A stretch of DNA of 64,000 nucleotides, taken from the NCBI GenBank assembly GCA_018296165.2, contig JACKQL020000016.1, positions 620,001 to 684,000 on the forward strand. Direction: 5' to 3'. Below, piece after piece: positions 11,966 through 21,859 of this stretch. A program made the translations under genes and the position numbers. Every line of letters starts with the position of its first letter. Positions within the stretch are counted from its first letter, which is position 1. This stretch comes from Termitomyces sp. T153 (taxonomy: Eukaryota > Basidiomycota > Agaricomycetes > Agaricales > Lyophyllaceae). The notes under the pieces were generated by a model. That model searched no databases. It saw nothing but the letters and a program-made list of their open reading frames with translations, and was not told where the DNA came from.

Positions 11966-12655
11966 TATTTGACCTCACTAGGAAGGACAATGTATGGAGT
12001 TGGGGGCCTTTGGAGCAGATGGCCTTTGACACTCTCATCTATGCCATTACCTCTGGACCCATCCTCCTCTTCCTGAATAACAACCCCTCCTTCCAGGTAG
12101 AAGCTGATAGCTCCAACTTTGCCACCAGGGCCATTCTTTTGCAACAATCCCTGGAGGATAGCACATGGCATCTGGTGGCCTTCTACTCCAAGAGCATGAA
12201 CACAATAGAGTGGAACTATGAGATCCATGACAAAGAGATGTTGGCAAGCTGAAATCAAGACATACCACTGGCATCAAATCAGTCTATGCAGACAAATGGG
12301 CCCTTTGGGATGGGATCTTGACCTTCCAGAATTGTACCTATGTGCCCAACATTTCAGAGCTCGGTTGGAGGATAGTAGAGCAACACCATGACTCTCAGAT
12401 TGCTGGGCACCCTGGACAATGGAAAACACTGGAGCTAGTTCCATGGAATTACTGGATCCTTTACCTGTCCCTGCAGAGTGGTGGAGTGTCACCTCAGTGG
12501 ACTTCATCATTCAGCTCTCCAACACCCATGGTTATGATGCCATCATGGTATTGGTGGATTTGTATGGCAAGTGAGTGCACTTCATTTCAACTCACACTAC
12601 CTGCTCTGCCATGTGCACTGCAAACCTGTACTGGAGAAACGTCTGGAAGCTCCTC
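11966..12655 (+). pseudogene. Flipped RNase H to integrase segment
   Basis: This block is on the plus strand inside a minus-strand element. It reads VFDLTRKDNVWSWGPLEQMA, then SFQVEADSSNFATRAILLQQ, VAFYSKSMNTIEWNYEIHDK (RT-linked RNase H). Next come NISELGWRIVEQHHDSQIAG (integrase zinc-binding domain) and VDFIIQLSNTHGYDAIMVLV (core start), ending WRNVWKL. On the minus strand to its right, RT ends GFVYF...FLHHA, which should be followed by PLFDLT. To its left, integrase resumes at VSDQGPQFV, which should follow WRNVWKLHGLP. Inverting this one block restores the normal pol order. Confidence 0.85.
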
Positions 12656-13190
12656 AGCCTCTCTGATGCCTGGCTGGCATGATGCAAGAAGTCCCAGATG
12701 AACCTCCACTAGAAGTACACAAAGCCTAGCAATGCCTGCACCTCCTTCTTGTTCTTGGGCTCTGGCTACTCTGCAATGCCCGCTATCTTCACTGGGTCCA
12801 TCTCCATGGCTCTGTGTGAGATGATCAGGCCAAGATATTCAATCTGGGTCTGCTCAAACTTGCACTTCTCTGGTTTGAGGTAGAGCTGGTGTTGGCAGAG
12901 GCATTCCAAGACAAGGCATGTGATCTGGCAGTGTTCCTCCAGTGTTTTGGTGTAGATGAGGATGTTGTTGAGGTATACACACACTACACCTTCAGCAATG
13001 AGGTCTTGGAAGATGTTGTTCATCATTGTCCAGAAGGTGGCAGACTATTGGTGAGTCCAAAGAACATAACAAGAGGTTTGAACAGTCCCTGGTTGGTCTG
13101 GAAGGCAGCCTTCCATTCATCTCCCTCCTGGATATGCATATTGTTGTAGTCCCACCAGACATTCAGTTTAGTGAAGTACTGAGGAGGGCA
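12656..13190 (-). pseudogene. Reverse transcriptase palm domain, dead
   Basis: It reads YNNMHIQEGDEWKAAFQTNQ, then LFKPLVMFFGLTNS, MMNNIFQDLIAEGVVCVYLN, NILIYTKTLEEH, KCKFEQTQIEYLGLIISH and MEMDPVKIAGIAE. These are RT motifs B to E. The catalytic YLDD reads YLNN, each D to N change being a G-to-A transition. One frame change sits near 13,030. The N-terminal part of RT and all of protease are missing upstream, where the sequence runs directly toward Gag. Confidence 0.82.
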
Positions 13191-13290
13191 GTGACCCCAC
13201 AAGTCTGCTAGGTGGGCAAGCAGGTATGGAGTACCAGAAGCTGGTGATTAGTGTGGGGTGCTGCATGGAGTGCATGCAGCAAAGCTCCAG

Positions 13291-14091
13291 TCAAATCTCC
13301 ATGAGTTGCCACTGATCCTGTGCTACCTCATACCATGCAACAATCCTCTCATTGTCTGGGTGGCCCTCTGCAAGGTTGTCAATGCATTCTACCAATGCAG
13401 GGTGGAGGCCATCCCAGAAAGTGAGGCATAGTTGAAGACCATCAGGATAGGCAGCTTGCTTGACTAGTGCCTGGAAGGAGTTGATATACTTGTCCAGCAT
13501 TTGCTTTCCTTGCTCATATAGCTCCCTGTCACATAGCATCAAGGCAGCAATTTTGGTGGGGTCAAGTAGGGAAAACTCCACCCAGAAGGTCTTCTTGAAG
13601 GTGGCCCAGTCTGGAAAACTCACAATGTGTAGGTGGAGGCACATCCAGTCTTCATGTACAACAGTGCCCAGGCTATCTTCATTGCATTTGAGTCAAAGGC
13701 ATTCCTGCTGAGGTGGATGTAGGTGAGGCAGGACTGGAGAAAATGTTCCCTGCTAGAACAAGCACCATTGTATGCATCTGGAAGTGTAGGGCATGGAATC
13801 CACAGTTGTAGAGTTACTAAAGCTGCAGGAGTGAGTACAGGAGCAGTTGGGGTTGGTTCTGTGACTGGAAGAGGTGCAGAGATAGGGGGTAGGTGCTCAA
13901 GCAGTGCCTGGAGTGATTAGGAGATAAGATCTGTAGTTTGACAGAGGGCAGAGAGTTCAGTTGTATGGTGGGTAAGAGATGATTGCATGAGTTGCACCTG
14001 GTTTTTTAGGTGTAGCAGGTGGGTCCAGGGTTGCTTTATCTTGTGGGGCTGGAGCCTCTGCAGGGGAGTCTGGGCTGGTGAGCTGAGACAT
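13291..14091 (-). pseudogene. Gag polyprotein remnant
   Basis: A start at 14,091 gives MSQLTSPDSPAEAPAPQDK, a proline-rich N-terminus, ending in a stop. Further in, MKIAWALLYMKTG and then TFKKTFWVEFSLLDPTKIAA, YINSFQALVKQAAYPDG and FWDGLHPALVECIDNLA match the retrotransposon Gag capsid region of fungal Gypsy elements. There are frame changes near 13,640 and 13,900. Gag ends QWQLMEI with no zinc knuckle, because the adjoining deletion removed it. Confidence 0.7.
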
Positions 14092-14198
14092 AGAACTCCA
14101 CCATGCTTAATCCTGGTGGAAAAGTGACAGATAGAAGCTTGGAGGTTCCTTGTAGCTATGAAGGGCTTCCAGACCAGTTTTAGGAGACTTGTTCTGCT

Positions 14199-14442
14199 AT
14201 AAGGGAAACCTCTAGGAGCAGTGGCTCAGAGTCATGCAACCAGCAGAGGGGAATCTGAAGAGAACAAGTCTGAGAATCCCTGCTGCTCAGTATGGTACAT
14301 CAGCAGGCAACAGAGGCATGGGAATGGCTATGTAGAAGGCTAGAGCTAGCCCTAACCCTGGGAAAGTGATTGATGAAGTAATACAGAAAGCCCTGCAGGT
14401 CTCCAGAAATCTGTGGAGGTCAGAAATGGAAGTCCCCTGACA
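14199..14442 (-). repeat. 5' LTR of the Gypsy relic
   Basis: On the minus strand it starts TGTCAGGGGACTTCC at 14,442 and ends TTTCCCTTATA near 14,199, matching the LTR at 858-1,207. Two bases further in, AGAACAAGTCT (about 14,186-14,196) is the exact reverse complement of AGACTTGTTCT inside the LTR. That is the layout expected of a self-primed element. Confidence 0.75.
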
Positions 14443-14568
14443 TCAATGGTTAGCTGCAAGAGTAGTTAACCATATAGCAATGCAGTGGCTACTAGGAGAA
14501 GGAATCAATCCAACCAATCTAGTAAAGTTCATGGAACTTTACATGCTGTTTTTAGCACAGGAGGTAGC

Positions 14569-15731
14569 CATCAGGTTCTGCTGACCATGGGGGCTCATCT
14601 ACACTGGGCAAATCCTTACTAGGTGGATCTGATGTCCTACACTGATAGCTTGGCATTCAGAAAAGGTCTAGACATTGGGGACTTGTGAGGATAAGTGAGG
14701 GGGAGTGATCCAAACAAGTCTGGGGTGGTCTGGAGAATTCTAAGATGAGTTGCAGGGGAAGAGTCAGGCGTGATGAAGCAGCAGGCACAAGTCTGGAAGT
14801 GAGTATTGAAAGTGCAGGGTAAGCGGAGGCTATGTGAGTGATGGGAGTGGAGCCAGAGCTTGATGGGGGATCAACAGATGTTGATGGGTTTTGAGGGTGA
14901 GCAAATAGTGAGGTCCAGAGTTGGTTTAAAGAATATTTGAAGTTTGTAATTGTAAGTGCAGAGTTTGTAAGGCATTAAGGTTGAAAGGGCTTGAATACAT
15001 TAATGGAAACTGAGTCAAATGGGATGAGACAGAGTTGAGACAAGATCGAGATGAGAACAAAAATAGATTCAAGCAGGGATATGAGAAGATAATGAGACAA
15101 TGATGGAAATAGAGATGAGACAAGACTGGGAGACTGAGATGAGACTGGAAGACTGAGAGGAAAGGAAACATAACATGGAACACAAAACACAAGACAGAAA
15201 CAATCAGACCATAGGTAACATTAAGCAATAGGTAATATCAAGTCTAGAGTATGAGGTGCTACTCTATGACTTATATACTGACTACTGGAAAGCTCCAGGG
15301 GACAGCAGGTATGGTGGTGGGGCTCATTGGAGCTGCACAGAGTTGATGAGTGTCAGTTGCAATCAGGGGATGGGCCACAGTGATATTCTGATGGGATCAG
15401 TCAAGGACATGGGCTGTCCTGGGGTTGTTGTCATGATCTGGGTTCAGTTGGGCAAACTGGAGAGATGAGTTGGTGATGCATGCTAGAGTCAGAAACAGTG
15501 GGGGAGGGTCCCAGGGGCTCAGGAGAGTCAGGGGAAGCATTGATGGCTGCAGGAAAGGCATCAGAGTTAACAAGGAGGCCATTGGGGTTTGCTGGAGAAG
15601 TGTTGGAGTTATCTGGAGTGGGTGCAGAGGGTGGATAAAGGTTGAGGGAGTTTGACAGGGCGTTGGGGGGAGCTCTGGGGAAGCAAGCAGGTTGAGAATA
15701 AGGTCAGGGGTCCAGGGAGCAGGTTGTGACA
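14569..15731 (-). repeat. Solo LTR with GTAGC target duplication
   Basis: About 1.16 kb, collinear with the LTRs at 39,733-40,897 and 44,687-45,832, but almost every CG of those copies is TG or CA here. It ends TGACA; its first two bases read CA where the others have TG. It is flanked on both sides by GTAGC (14,564-14,568 and 15,732-15,736), a perfect 5-bp target duplication. No internal region is present, so it is a solo LTR formed by LTR-LTR recombination. Strand follows the orientation deduced for the full element. Confidence 0.85.
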
Positions 15732-15848
15732 GTAGCAGACTATCTTCAGCAGAAATGGCTGCAAGGATCACAGGCATTGTCTGTGATGCCTTTGCTGTTT
15801 ATAAGTGGGGAATTGTTACCTCCACTCTCCCTGCACTTCAGGAAATGT

Positions 15849-15922
15849 AGCATGTTTCCTGAGAAAAAGGTGTCAGAAATATGTTTTTCAATTTCTGACA
15901 CCTTTTTCTCAAGAAACATGCT
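15849..15922. repeat. 32-bp-arm hairpin at transposon tip
   Basis: Bases 15,849-15,880 pair with 15,891-15,922 with one mismatch around a 10-base loop (ATGTTTTTCA). The arm includes AAAAAGGTGTCAGAAAT. The same hairpin is present near the right end (about 53,285-53,358). It begins 15 bp from the terminus in both cases. Confidence 0.9.
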
Positions 15923-16780
15923 AAATTTTGTGTCAGAAAATTTCAATAAATATATTAAATATTATCTTAATGTTTTTTCGTAGAATGATAAATTTTTCCG
16001 TGTTTTTTCCGAAGAAACAATCCTCAAAATATTTGAAATGTTCTCGATGATTTTCTTGAGAAACACATGATATGTTTTAGCACGTGTTTCTCAAAAAACC
16101 TTTGTCCTGTTCTTAGTTTGTATCTCGAGAAATACTCTGTATTCTTCTCAAGAAACACGTGTCGGCATAACGTATGATATTTCTCAAGAAACACGCAATA
16201 AAAAAATGTAATAATATTATATAGAAACAATATACAGAAACACGTGTCACGTCGCTCAGCGCGCGACCATCGATTCGCTCATCAAGACGCTTAATACGTA
16301 CTACTGAGTCGGTAACATAGTGTACAAAATTATAGACTCCCAACAAACTCCAAGAAACAGATGAACAACAGCTGAAGTCAAGAAAAATGAGGGCTAAATC
16401 AGCAGGACAGACAGGGCATTGACTTGAAAGGAAAATCACCAAAATCAATCTGATCTACAAGCCTCTCGAATTCAAATTCGCCGGCCGTGGACAGCGTGCG
16501 GAATGCTATACAGTTGGTAACGAGCAGATCGAGATTTTGTGCGGCCCAAGCGCTGCGCAACTACCTGGGACAGTGTCATTGTGCATGTCTGGTTGACTCT
16601 TGATTGGTTGGATGGCGTCGTCGAGGGGGGTTCGTCAACAACAATGAGTTCCTGTGTCTGGTTGAGGATTGGTTGGTCGTCGTTGCGCTCCAGTTTGACG
16701 ACACAAGACAGAGACTCGCGCGCCTGAAGCTTGTTAATTCTGTGTAGTCATAGAAAAATCTCAACACTGACCTGTGACAG

Positions 16781-16942
16781 ATGGATGGAAATGGTGGACC
16801 CTATGCAGATGTTATCATACAGGATCTCAAAATTAGGCATCGTGGTCAGCTCTGTGCTGGTGTATTTGAGCTGAAAGATTGGCATTGTGATGGGGTTATG
16901 AGAAAGAATGTGCGTGCATTTGTGATCGTTTGGCTACCCTAA
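16781..16942 (+). CDS. 53-codon open frame in terminal repeat, unknown
   Basis: An ATG at 16,781 opens MDGNGGPYADVIIQDLKIRH and closes with FVIVWLP and TAA. The composition looks protein-like rather than random. The equivalent in the right repeat has a 4-base deletion after MRKNV and would end early. It may be a leftover of an earlier captured gene that became part of the repeat, or a chance frame. I recognise no domain. Confidence 0.3.
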   Translation: MDGNGGPYADVIIQDLKIRHRGQLCAGVFELKDWHCDGVMRKNVRAFVIVWLP

Positions 16943-16947
16943 TTCTA

Positions 16948-17575
16948 GAGAGGCACCCAAACCTTCGGAATCTGTTCCTCTTCCTTTGATTGTACTGGGC
17001 GTCTCATCGATTGGTGTATCTGAACCCATAATTGCCCAACTCGCAAGTACTATCGATAATCTCGCCTCCTTCGTCAACGCCAATCCCGCGGCCACCTCAA
17101 AAGTGGCGGATGTTCTCGAATCTGCGAAGACAGACCTGACTGCACTTGCAGATTGTATTGAGAAGGCTAAGGAGTAGGAGAGAATTGGCTTGGAATCAAA
17201 ATTGGATGAACAAGCGCGAGAATATACACAGAAGCTTTTGGAACTTGAGATGGAGGCTCAGGATAAGCTGGATAACCAAGAAGATGATTTTAGGAAATTC
17301 TTTGACCAGGAGAGGCAGAAACTCATCCAATCTTATCACGAGAAATTGCATAACCAGTTGCAGACTCAGACTGAACTGATCAACGAGCGGTAAGTTCCTT
17401 TCTCTGTTCATGCAGTTTCCTTGGCTCTGACTCTATCTTAGTCAGTCATTGCTCAAAGTGTTGAGCTTCAGCACTGATGGATCCGGGACATCAAAGTAAG
17501 GGTTGAACAAGAGCGAGGCGGACGCCTTGGCAAGCTCGAAGAACTTGCTTCACATCTCAAGCGTCTTTGACTCTT
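16948..17575 (+). pseudogene. MIC60: Captured fragment of MIC60/mitofilin gene
   Basis: MIC60 is the inner-membrane subunit of the mitochondrial MICOS complex that shapes crista junctions. The fragment covers part of its coiled-coil and following region: EPIIAQLASTIDNLASFVNA, then LESKLDEQAREYTQKLLELE, FRKFFDQERQKLIQSYHEKL, QTQTELINER, an intron, and VRVEQERGGRLGKLEELASH. The start, mitochondrial signal, transmembrane segment and mitofilin end are missing. Stops occur at 17,175-17,177 (TAG) and 17,475-17,477 (TGA); at the latter, relatives have Q-R-R-W and here it reads Q-H-stop-W, two CpG transitions. It starts right where the terminal repeat ends. Identification rests on several conserved blocks. 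Confidence 0.85.
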
Positions 17576-17701
17576 CCCCAGATCCCCCTGAGAATCGTGC
17601 AAAGGTCAGGCACCTGACCAACATTAAGGGAAAAGAGAGTCAATGATACCCACCGCGAGCCTAGGTACATTCTCCAAGCGTAATGCAGAATGAACATCTG
17701 A

Positions 17702-20200
17702 TTGTTCCCCGACAGCCCGTTCCATGAAGATCTCGTAGCAAGTGAGCCTGGGCCCTCGAAAAGGGTATTGATCAAAATGTATGGTCATAGATCTAGTCAG
17801 CGACCTCGTCTTAGCCCATCTCTACACAACACAGAACCTTACACATCACAGGCAACTCTTGTAGAACCACGTCATCAAATGCAAGGGCTGAGTCCTCTAC
17901 AAAAGGTCGTTTCTGATTTGCCCCCTCAACAACACCACCATCTTGGAGTTCAGCAGAGCAGGGCCCCCTTATTGCTTAAAGAGCCCAACGTTTCGGCGAC
18001 ACCTGTGTCTTTTGTTCAGGTTCCCAGTGCAGGCGCAAGTACAAAGACTGTTTCTATTTCTCCACGGCATAGGCCAAGGCTAGAAAAACGGCACAGGGAT
18101 CTAGAAATCCGCCTGATTTGATTGTTATTGCGTCACCACCAGATCCTCCAGATCGTAACACCAGGTCAACGTCTCGATCCGTAGAGCTATCTGAGCTCTT
18201 GCGCCCGAAACCACAACCGAAAAAGGGAACGGTATTTGAACATCATGGTACCACTTTACCATCATTGAAAGAATCAGTGACTGAGAACTATCAGCAACCC
18301 GTAGAACCTATGGAAATACATCCGGATCCTATGAGAGAAACATTGGATGAAGAGCAGGACGTCGAGGACCTGTTGGTAAACATCAGTGGACGATCACAAG
18401 CAATCGAAGACTCATTGCAGACTCGTACAGAGGATTATCCTTCAGTTTGGAATGCAAGAGATGGTAGTGCTAGTCAACCCAGGTATCTGGAATCTGATGA
18501 CGCACAAACGGACGATAGGCTACGTCAAACTCAGATTCAGGCTAAGATACACATGCCTCGACAAGAGCTCGATGTTGGGCCAGATGAGATGTTGCGACGC
18601 TTTCGAGAAGCTTCCACTATCCAACTTACACCTTTTTCTCCCGCACGTGCTGATCCTATGACTACGAGACATAGACACAGCACACCCGTTGTGTACAGTC
18701 AAGGTGTATTCAGTGGAATATCTCTGACAGAACAACAACCACGTACCCCTGCAGCGAACTCTCAATCCCAGTTCTGGCGAGGGTCGACATCGAGCGAAGA
18801 GTCTTTCCCAATCACGGGGACAAAAGCAAGTGCTGCCAAGAAGATTATAATGATGATGATGATGATCCGTTTTTATTTATCTTAAAGGCCTATTTTACAC
18901 ATGACCTTCGTGTCCTAAGCCCTGCAGTATGTAATGGGGGTGGTAATTATGGACACTCCGACTAGTTCTCCGGCCCGATCCCTTTTCAGCTGATGCCAGT
19001 TACGTCTCATAGCCACTTTACTACAATTTGACTTTGTCGGAGTTCATACTACTTCCCACACCTAAGTCCCACCGACTATCTGCCGCTAACGTGCCCTCCC
19101 AATTTCTAAACCCAGCTGTACTCGGCAATGCTTGGTCGGAGTTGAGGATGTAGGGTGTGAACCCGATCGGCCCGCTCAAGCCTTCCTCGTATCAACCCAC
19201 GACCCAAGGGTGGTCACGACTCCATCCTTCCCCACGCCCAGACGCTACTTTCGGAAGATGGTCCCGAGGGTTTAATCCCGCAACGGAATAGCCCAGTGTA
19301 CCACTAGTGACAGACATACCGCACCATTTCAGCTAGGCACCCGATCAAACCGGCAGCTTGGCTTTTAACCACACCAGACCACCCGACGGACCACACAGTA
19401 CTTCGGCAGCCTGATCGACTATTGACTCCTATCCTCACGCCTACCCGTGCCACGACCCACTTGGTCAGCGAAGGCCTAGACCCTCTCCCAAATCCGTCGC
19501 ACCGGGGAAACTTCTCTTTTTCTAATCCGTCACGAGCGTGGTGGTCACATTGCCTCATTGAACCACGTGCTGATTGCTCGGTCCTGGTCGGCCTGCACTA
19601 CAAAGCCTGGCTAGTCAAGCACGTGCGGGCGGAGGCTTCCCGGCGGCGTTCAAATAACCCATGTGGTGTCTAAGGTGTTTTCCACACAGGCGCACTCAGC
19701 CAGAGTCGAAACCCCGACCTTGCACTCGCAAGTCAGGTGACCTGCTTTGGGACACGCTGGTGCCAGCTGAGCCAACGTGCCCCTAAGAAGATTATAGAAA
19801 CGGAGGAGAAACGCACACCGTATAGACCACACGTTGGGACTAGGGCAGCGCTTCTGACAGAAGACTAGCATGCGACCCGCGATTCGCAAACCTGAAACTA
19901 CCTTGCAACAATAGAGATTAGGTTCTCTGGCGGCAGCGAATCACATTCCATAACTGAAGATCACGAAAGAAGGCTGTCTCCTTGAAGCTCTTCGAATTTC
20001 TTGCGAGCCATTCGTATGTTCAACTTCATTGCAGCCGTTTCTGAAGGACGAGAAGTTTGATTGTTGAATGTCGCTGAAGAGTATGAACTCCTTACCTATC
20101 GTAGATTCGTGCACAATGACCAGGACATAGGTAATCAAAAAGCGAAAGTGGAACAACAAGAACTCAAAAGGGCGCAACTACAACGACACCCGGTCAACTG
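17702..20200 (+). pseudogene. Captured unidentified gene, split by a SINE
   Basis: Two overlapping frames, 17,702-18,121 and 18,118-18,849, read as one low-complexity protein with a frame change near 18,110. They contain LLKEPNVSATPVSFVQVPS, IASPPDPPDRNTRSTSRSVE, DVEDLLVNISGRSQAI and QSQFWRGSTSSEESFP. After removal of the insertion at 18,850-19,784 and one copy of its 12-bp duplication, the frame continues AAKKIIETEEKRTPYRPHVG to a TAG at about 19,869. Later pieces (RFSGGSESHSITEDHERRLS) follow. It is rich in S, P, Q and charged residues and probably disordered. I do not recognise the family. Its position between MIC60 and SMN fragments suggests a third captured host gene. Confidence 0.5.
18850..19784 (-). 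mobile_element. tRNA-derived SINE-like retroposon
   Basis: A 935-bp insertion flanked by a perfect 12-bp duplication AAGAAGATTATA (18,838-18,849 and 19,785-19,796). On the minus strand the 5' end is tRNA-like. An A box TGGCTCAGCTGG (19,763-19,774) fits the Pol III consensus exactly. A B box reads GGTTTCGACTCT (about 19,702-19,713) with one extra T. The 3' end is a simple repeat (ATC)n, as in many SINEs. The length is large for a SINE, so it may be composite. Insertion is into the captured gene at 17.7-20.2 kb. Confidence 0.75.
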
Positions 20201-20246
20201 ACAGTCATCTACCAATGACATAGGACAGGCATCCAGCTCCTTCAAA

Positions 20247-20756
20247 ATGACCATAGACACCGAATTTGAAGAAGGTCGCGACTTGACTCACGATGAAATC
20301 TGGGACGATTCGGCCCTCATCGACGCGTGGGACGCTGCAACAGAGGAGTACGAAGCATATCACGGTCCCGACCAGGGTTGGAAAAAGGAAGCAATCCATA
20401 AATCGCCTTTGTGAGTCTCTTAATCCTCGATTTTATTGTTAATTCTGAGCATCCGCGTTAGGTGGTATAATACTCCCAAAGTTAAAGACAGTCACGCCAG
20501 CTCGAATGGCAAAATATCCATACCCGAGTCAGATGAACAGGAAAATTCGCAACCCTTGGACTTTGATACGTTTATGCCTTCACACAACCCAGCTTTAGAC
20601 GTATTTGGGCCGGAAAATGCTCCACAGTTTCTTCTTGGCGCGTCAAGACCCACAGAAGATGAAGTGCAACAAGGTGAGGAGGATTCAATTGATGAAGATG
20701 GGGGAGCGGAGGAAGAGGAAGAGAAAGAGAACGTTTTTGTCCCGACACAGCGATAA
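20247..20756 (+). pseudogene. Captured N-terminal part of SMN homologue
   Basis: The survival motor neuron protein assembles Sm cores onto spliceosomal snRNAs. An ATG at 20,247 gives MTIDTEFEEGRDLTHDEIWD; the next residues DSALIDAWDAATEEYEAYHG form the Gemin2-binding helix (family pattern I-W-D-D-x-A-L-I). A clean GT-AG intron at 20,411-20,461 joins KSPL to WYNTPKV. The second exon is acidic and ends FVPTQR at 20,756. The C-terminal YG-box oligomerisation helix is absent, so the capture is 3' truncated. No internal stop is present. The intron shows that DNA rather than mRNA was captured. Confidence 0.8.
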
Positions 20757-20947
20757 CTCTTTTGCCGTAGTGCGTTTCCTTTCCGTGATTCAAGCAATTA
20801 CTCAAAAAATCCTGTAACTAGGCCTCTCGTTGATGTAAGTAATGTGAGTTCGTCCAATCTTGTCCATTCTGCCTAGTAGTGTCCACACGAAAGCTCTTGA
20901 TCAGCAACTGATTACAAACTATATGAAGTACAATAGATGTAGAGCGA

Positions 20948-21859
20948 TTAGAGCGCGATCTCGACATCTAGTCTTGCCAAATATGAGTATATGTCGGGCG
21001 ACATGCGATACTTAAGAATGCCCGCAAAGATCATCAATGACCTTGACTTGCGTCGAAGGGCAGTAAGCGTCTAGGCACACATCAGTTCTTCCTTCTCCAG
21101 TGGCAAACACTGTACTGACCATCTGGCGTGTTGCATCAGGAATCACAGAAGATTTGACTTTTTGATGGACTCCAGCGAGTGCTTCCATCGTCAAAGGGAG
21201 ATAAGCCTGCAAATTCCTTTGCAATGCTTCGTGGAGGTCTTTGAATTCTTCCGCCCGACGTGTAATTTTAGCGACATCGCCGCTTAGAGGAATGAGTTCA
21301 GTGGACTCCATGATCTGAAAGAAAGAATCATTTAAGTCAACCGGAATTGCAATAGACTTGTGCCTACATCGATCGCAACCTCTGGTTTTCCTGTGGCAAT
21401 CTGGTCTTTGGCCTCACGGATACGAAGCAGCCGAACCACAGCCTCCCTATCCTTCCCAGCGGCCCTATTCATCCTCTCATAGTGCCGGATGATATCAACG
21501 GCGGTCTGTTCGAGCGCCCGATCCTTCTCCTCGGGGCTAGGTCTGGATATAGTATTGCTCAATGCCTGAGCAAGGCAAGCGACCACTGTTGAATAGTCGC
21601 CAGCAAGATTATATAGCTTGATCGCCTCTGTGATTCTGTCATTCTCTTCTGAATGTTTCGCCGCCCGAACAAGGATCTGTTCATTGAACTGCTTGCTATC
21701 TTTCAGCTGAAGCAAGCTCGCCCCTTGTTCTATGGCACCACTCTGAGAAAAAAGAAAGAAAAACAGGAATAGTCAAAAGATGCAACGTCCCGCCATCTGA
21801 ATAAGACTCACGAAGCGTGTCCCGTCAGTTCTATATCTGCCAACTAGTTCCTCCCAACC
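20948..21859 (-). pseudogene. NIC96: Captured C-terminal part of Nic96/Nup93 nucleoporin
   Basis: Nic96 is a scaffold subunit of the nuclear pore inner ring. Four exons are in frame with GT-AG introns: 21,859-21,812 (GWEELVGRYRTDGTRF), 21,742-21,368 (LYNLAGDYSTVVACLAQALS, then RHYERMNRA), 21,314-21,120 (MESTELIPLSGDVAKITRRA, then LPLTMEALAGVHQKV) and 21,046-20,948 (MIFAGILKYRMSPDIYSYLA and DVEIAL, TAA stop). The C-terminus appears complete. The 5' part is cut exactly where the inner inverted repeat begins. No stops interrupt it, unlike MIC60 or the MAPKKK fragment, suggesting a later capture or chance. Confidence 0.88.

Larger units (their letters stand above)
11045..14442 (-). mobile_element. 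Ty3/Gypsy chromovirus relic with internal inversion
   Basis: Read on the minus strand from 14,442, this gives: 5' LTR, primer-binding site, Gag (to 13,291), a deletion removing protease and the start of reverse transcriptase, RT palm (13,190-12,660), a segment in the opposite orientation (12,655-11,966), integrase core (11,965-11,590) and chromodomain (to about 11,050). No 3' LTR is visible beyond 11,045. CpG is nearly absent and every domain carries stops or lost catalytic residues. It is the same family as the copy at 1-1,207, in opposite orientation. Confidence 0.85.
15834..16945 (+). repeat. Left terminal inverted repeat of the CACTA element
   Basis: It matches the reverse complement of 52,263-53,373 with a small number of differences, several being CG versus CA (for example AGCATG here, AGCGTG on the right). 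The outer 400 bp carry many copies of TTTCTTGAGAAACACGTG-like words in both orientations, plausible sub-terminal transposase-binding sites. The inner part is less repetitive and ends at CCCTAATTCTAGA, where the captured MIC60 fragment begins. Confidence 0.9.

Noticed and set aside
15397..15777. 126-codon minus frame (TPTPCQTPSTF type) as a gene
   Set aside because: It lies in the decayed solo LTR and corresponds to non-coding LTR sequence in the fresh copies.
19700..19784. A functional tRNA gene on the minus strand
   Set aside because: The A and B boxes are present but the cloverleaf does not close, the B box has an extra base, and the unit is part of a retroposon with a target duplication.
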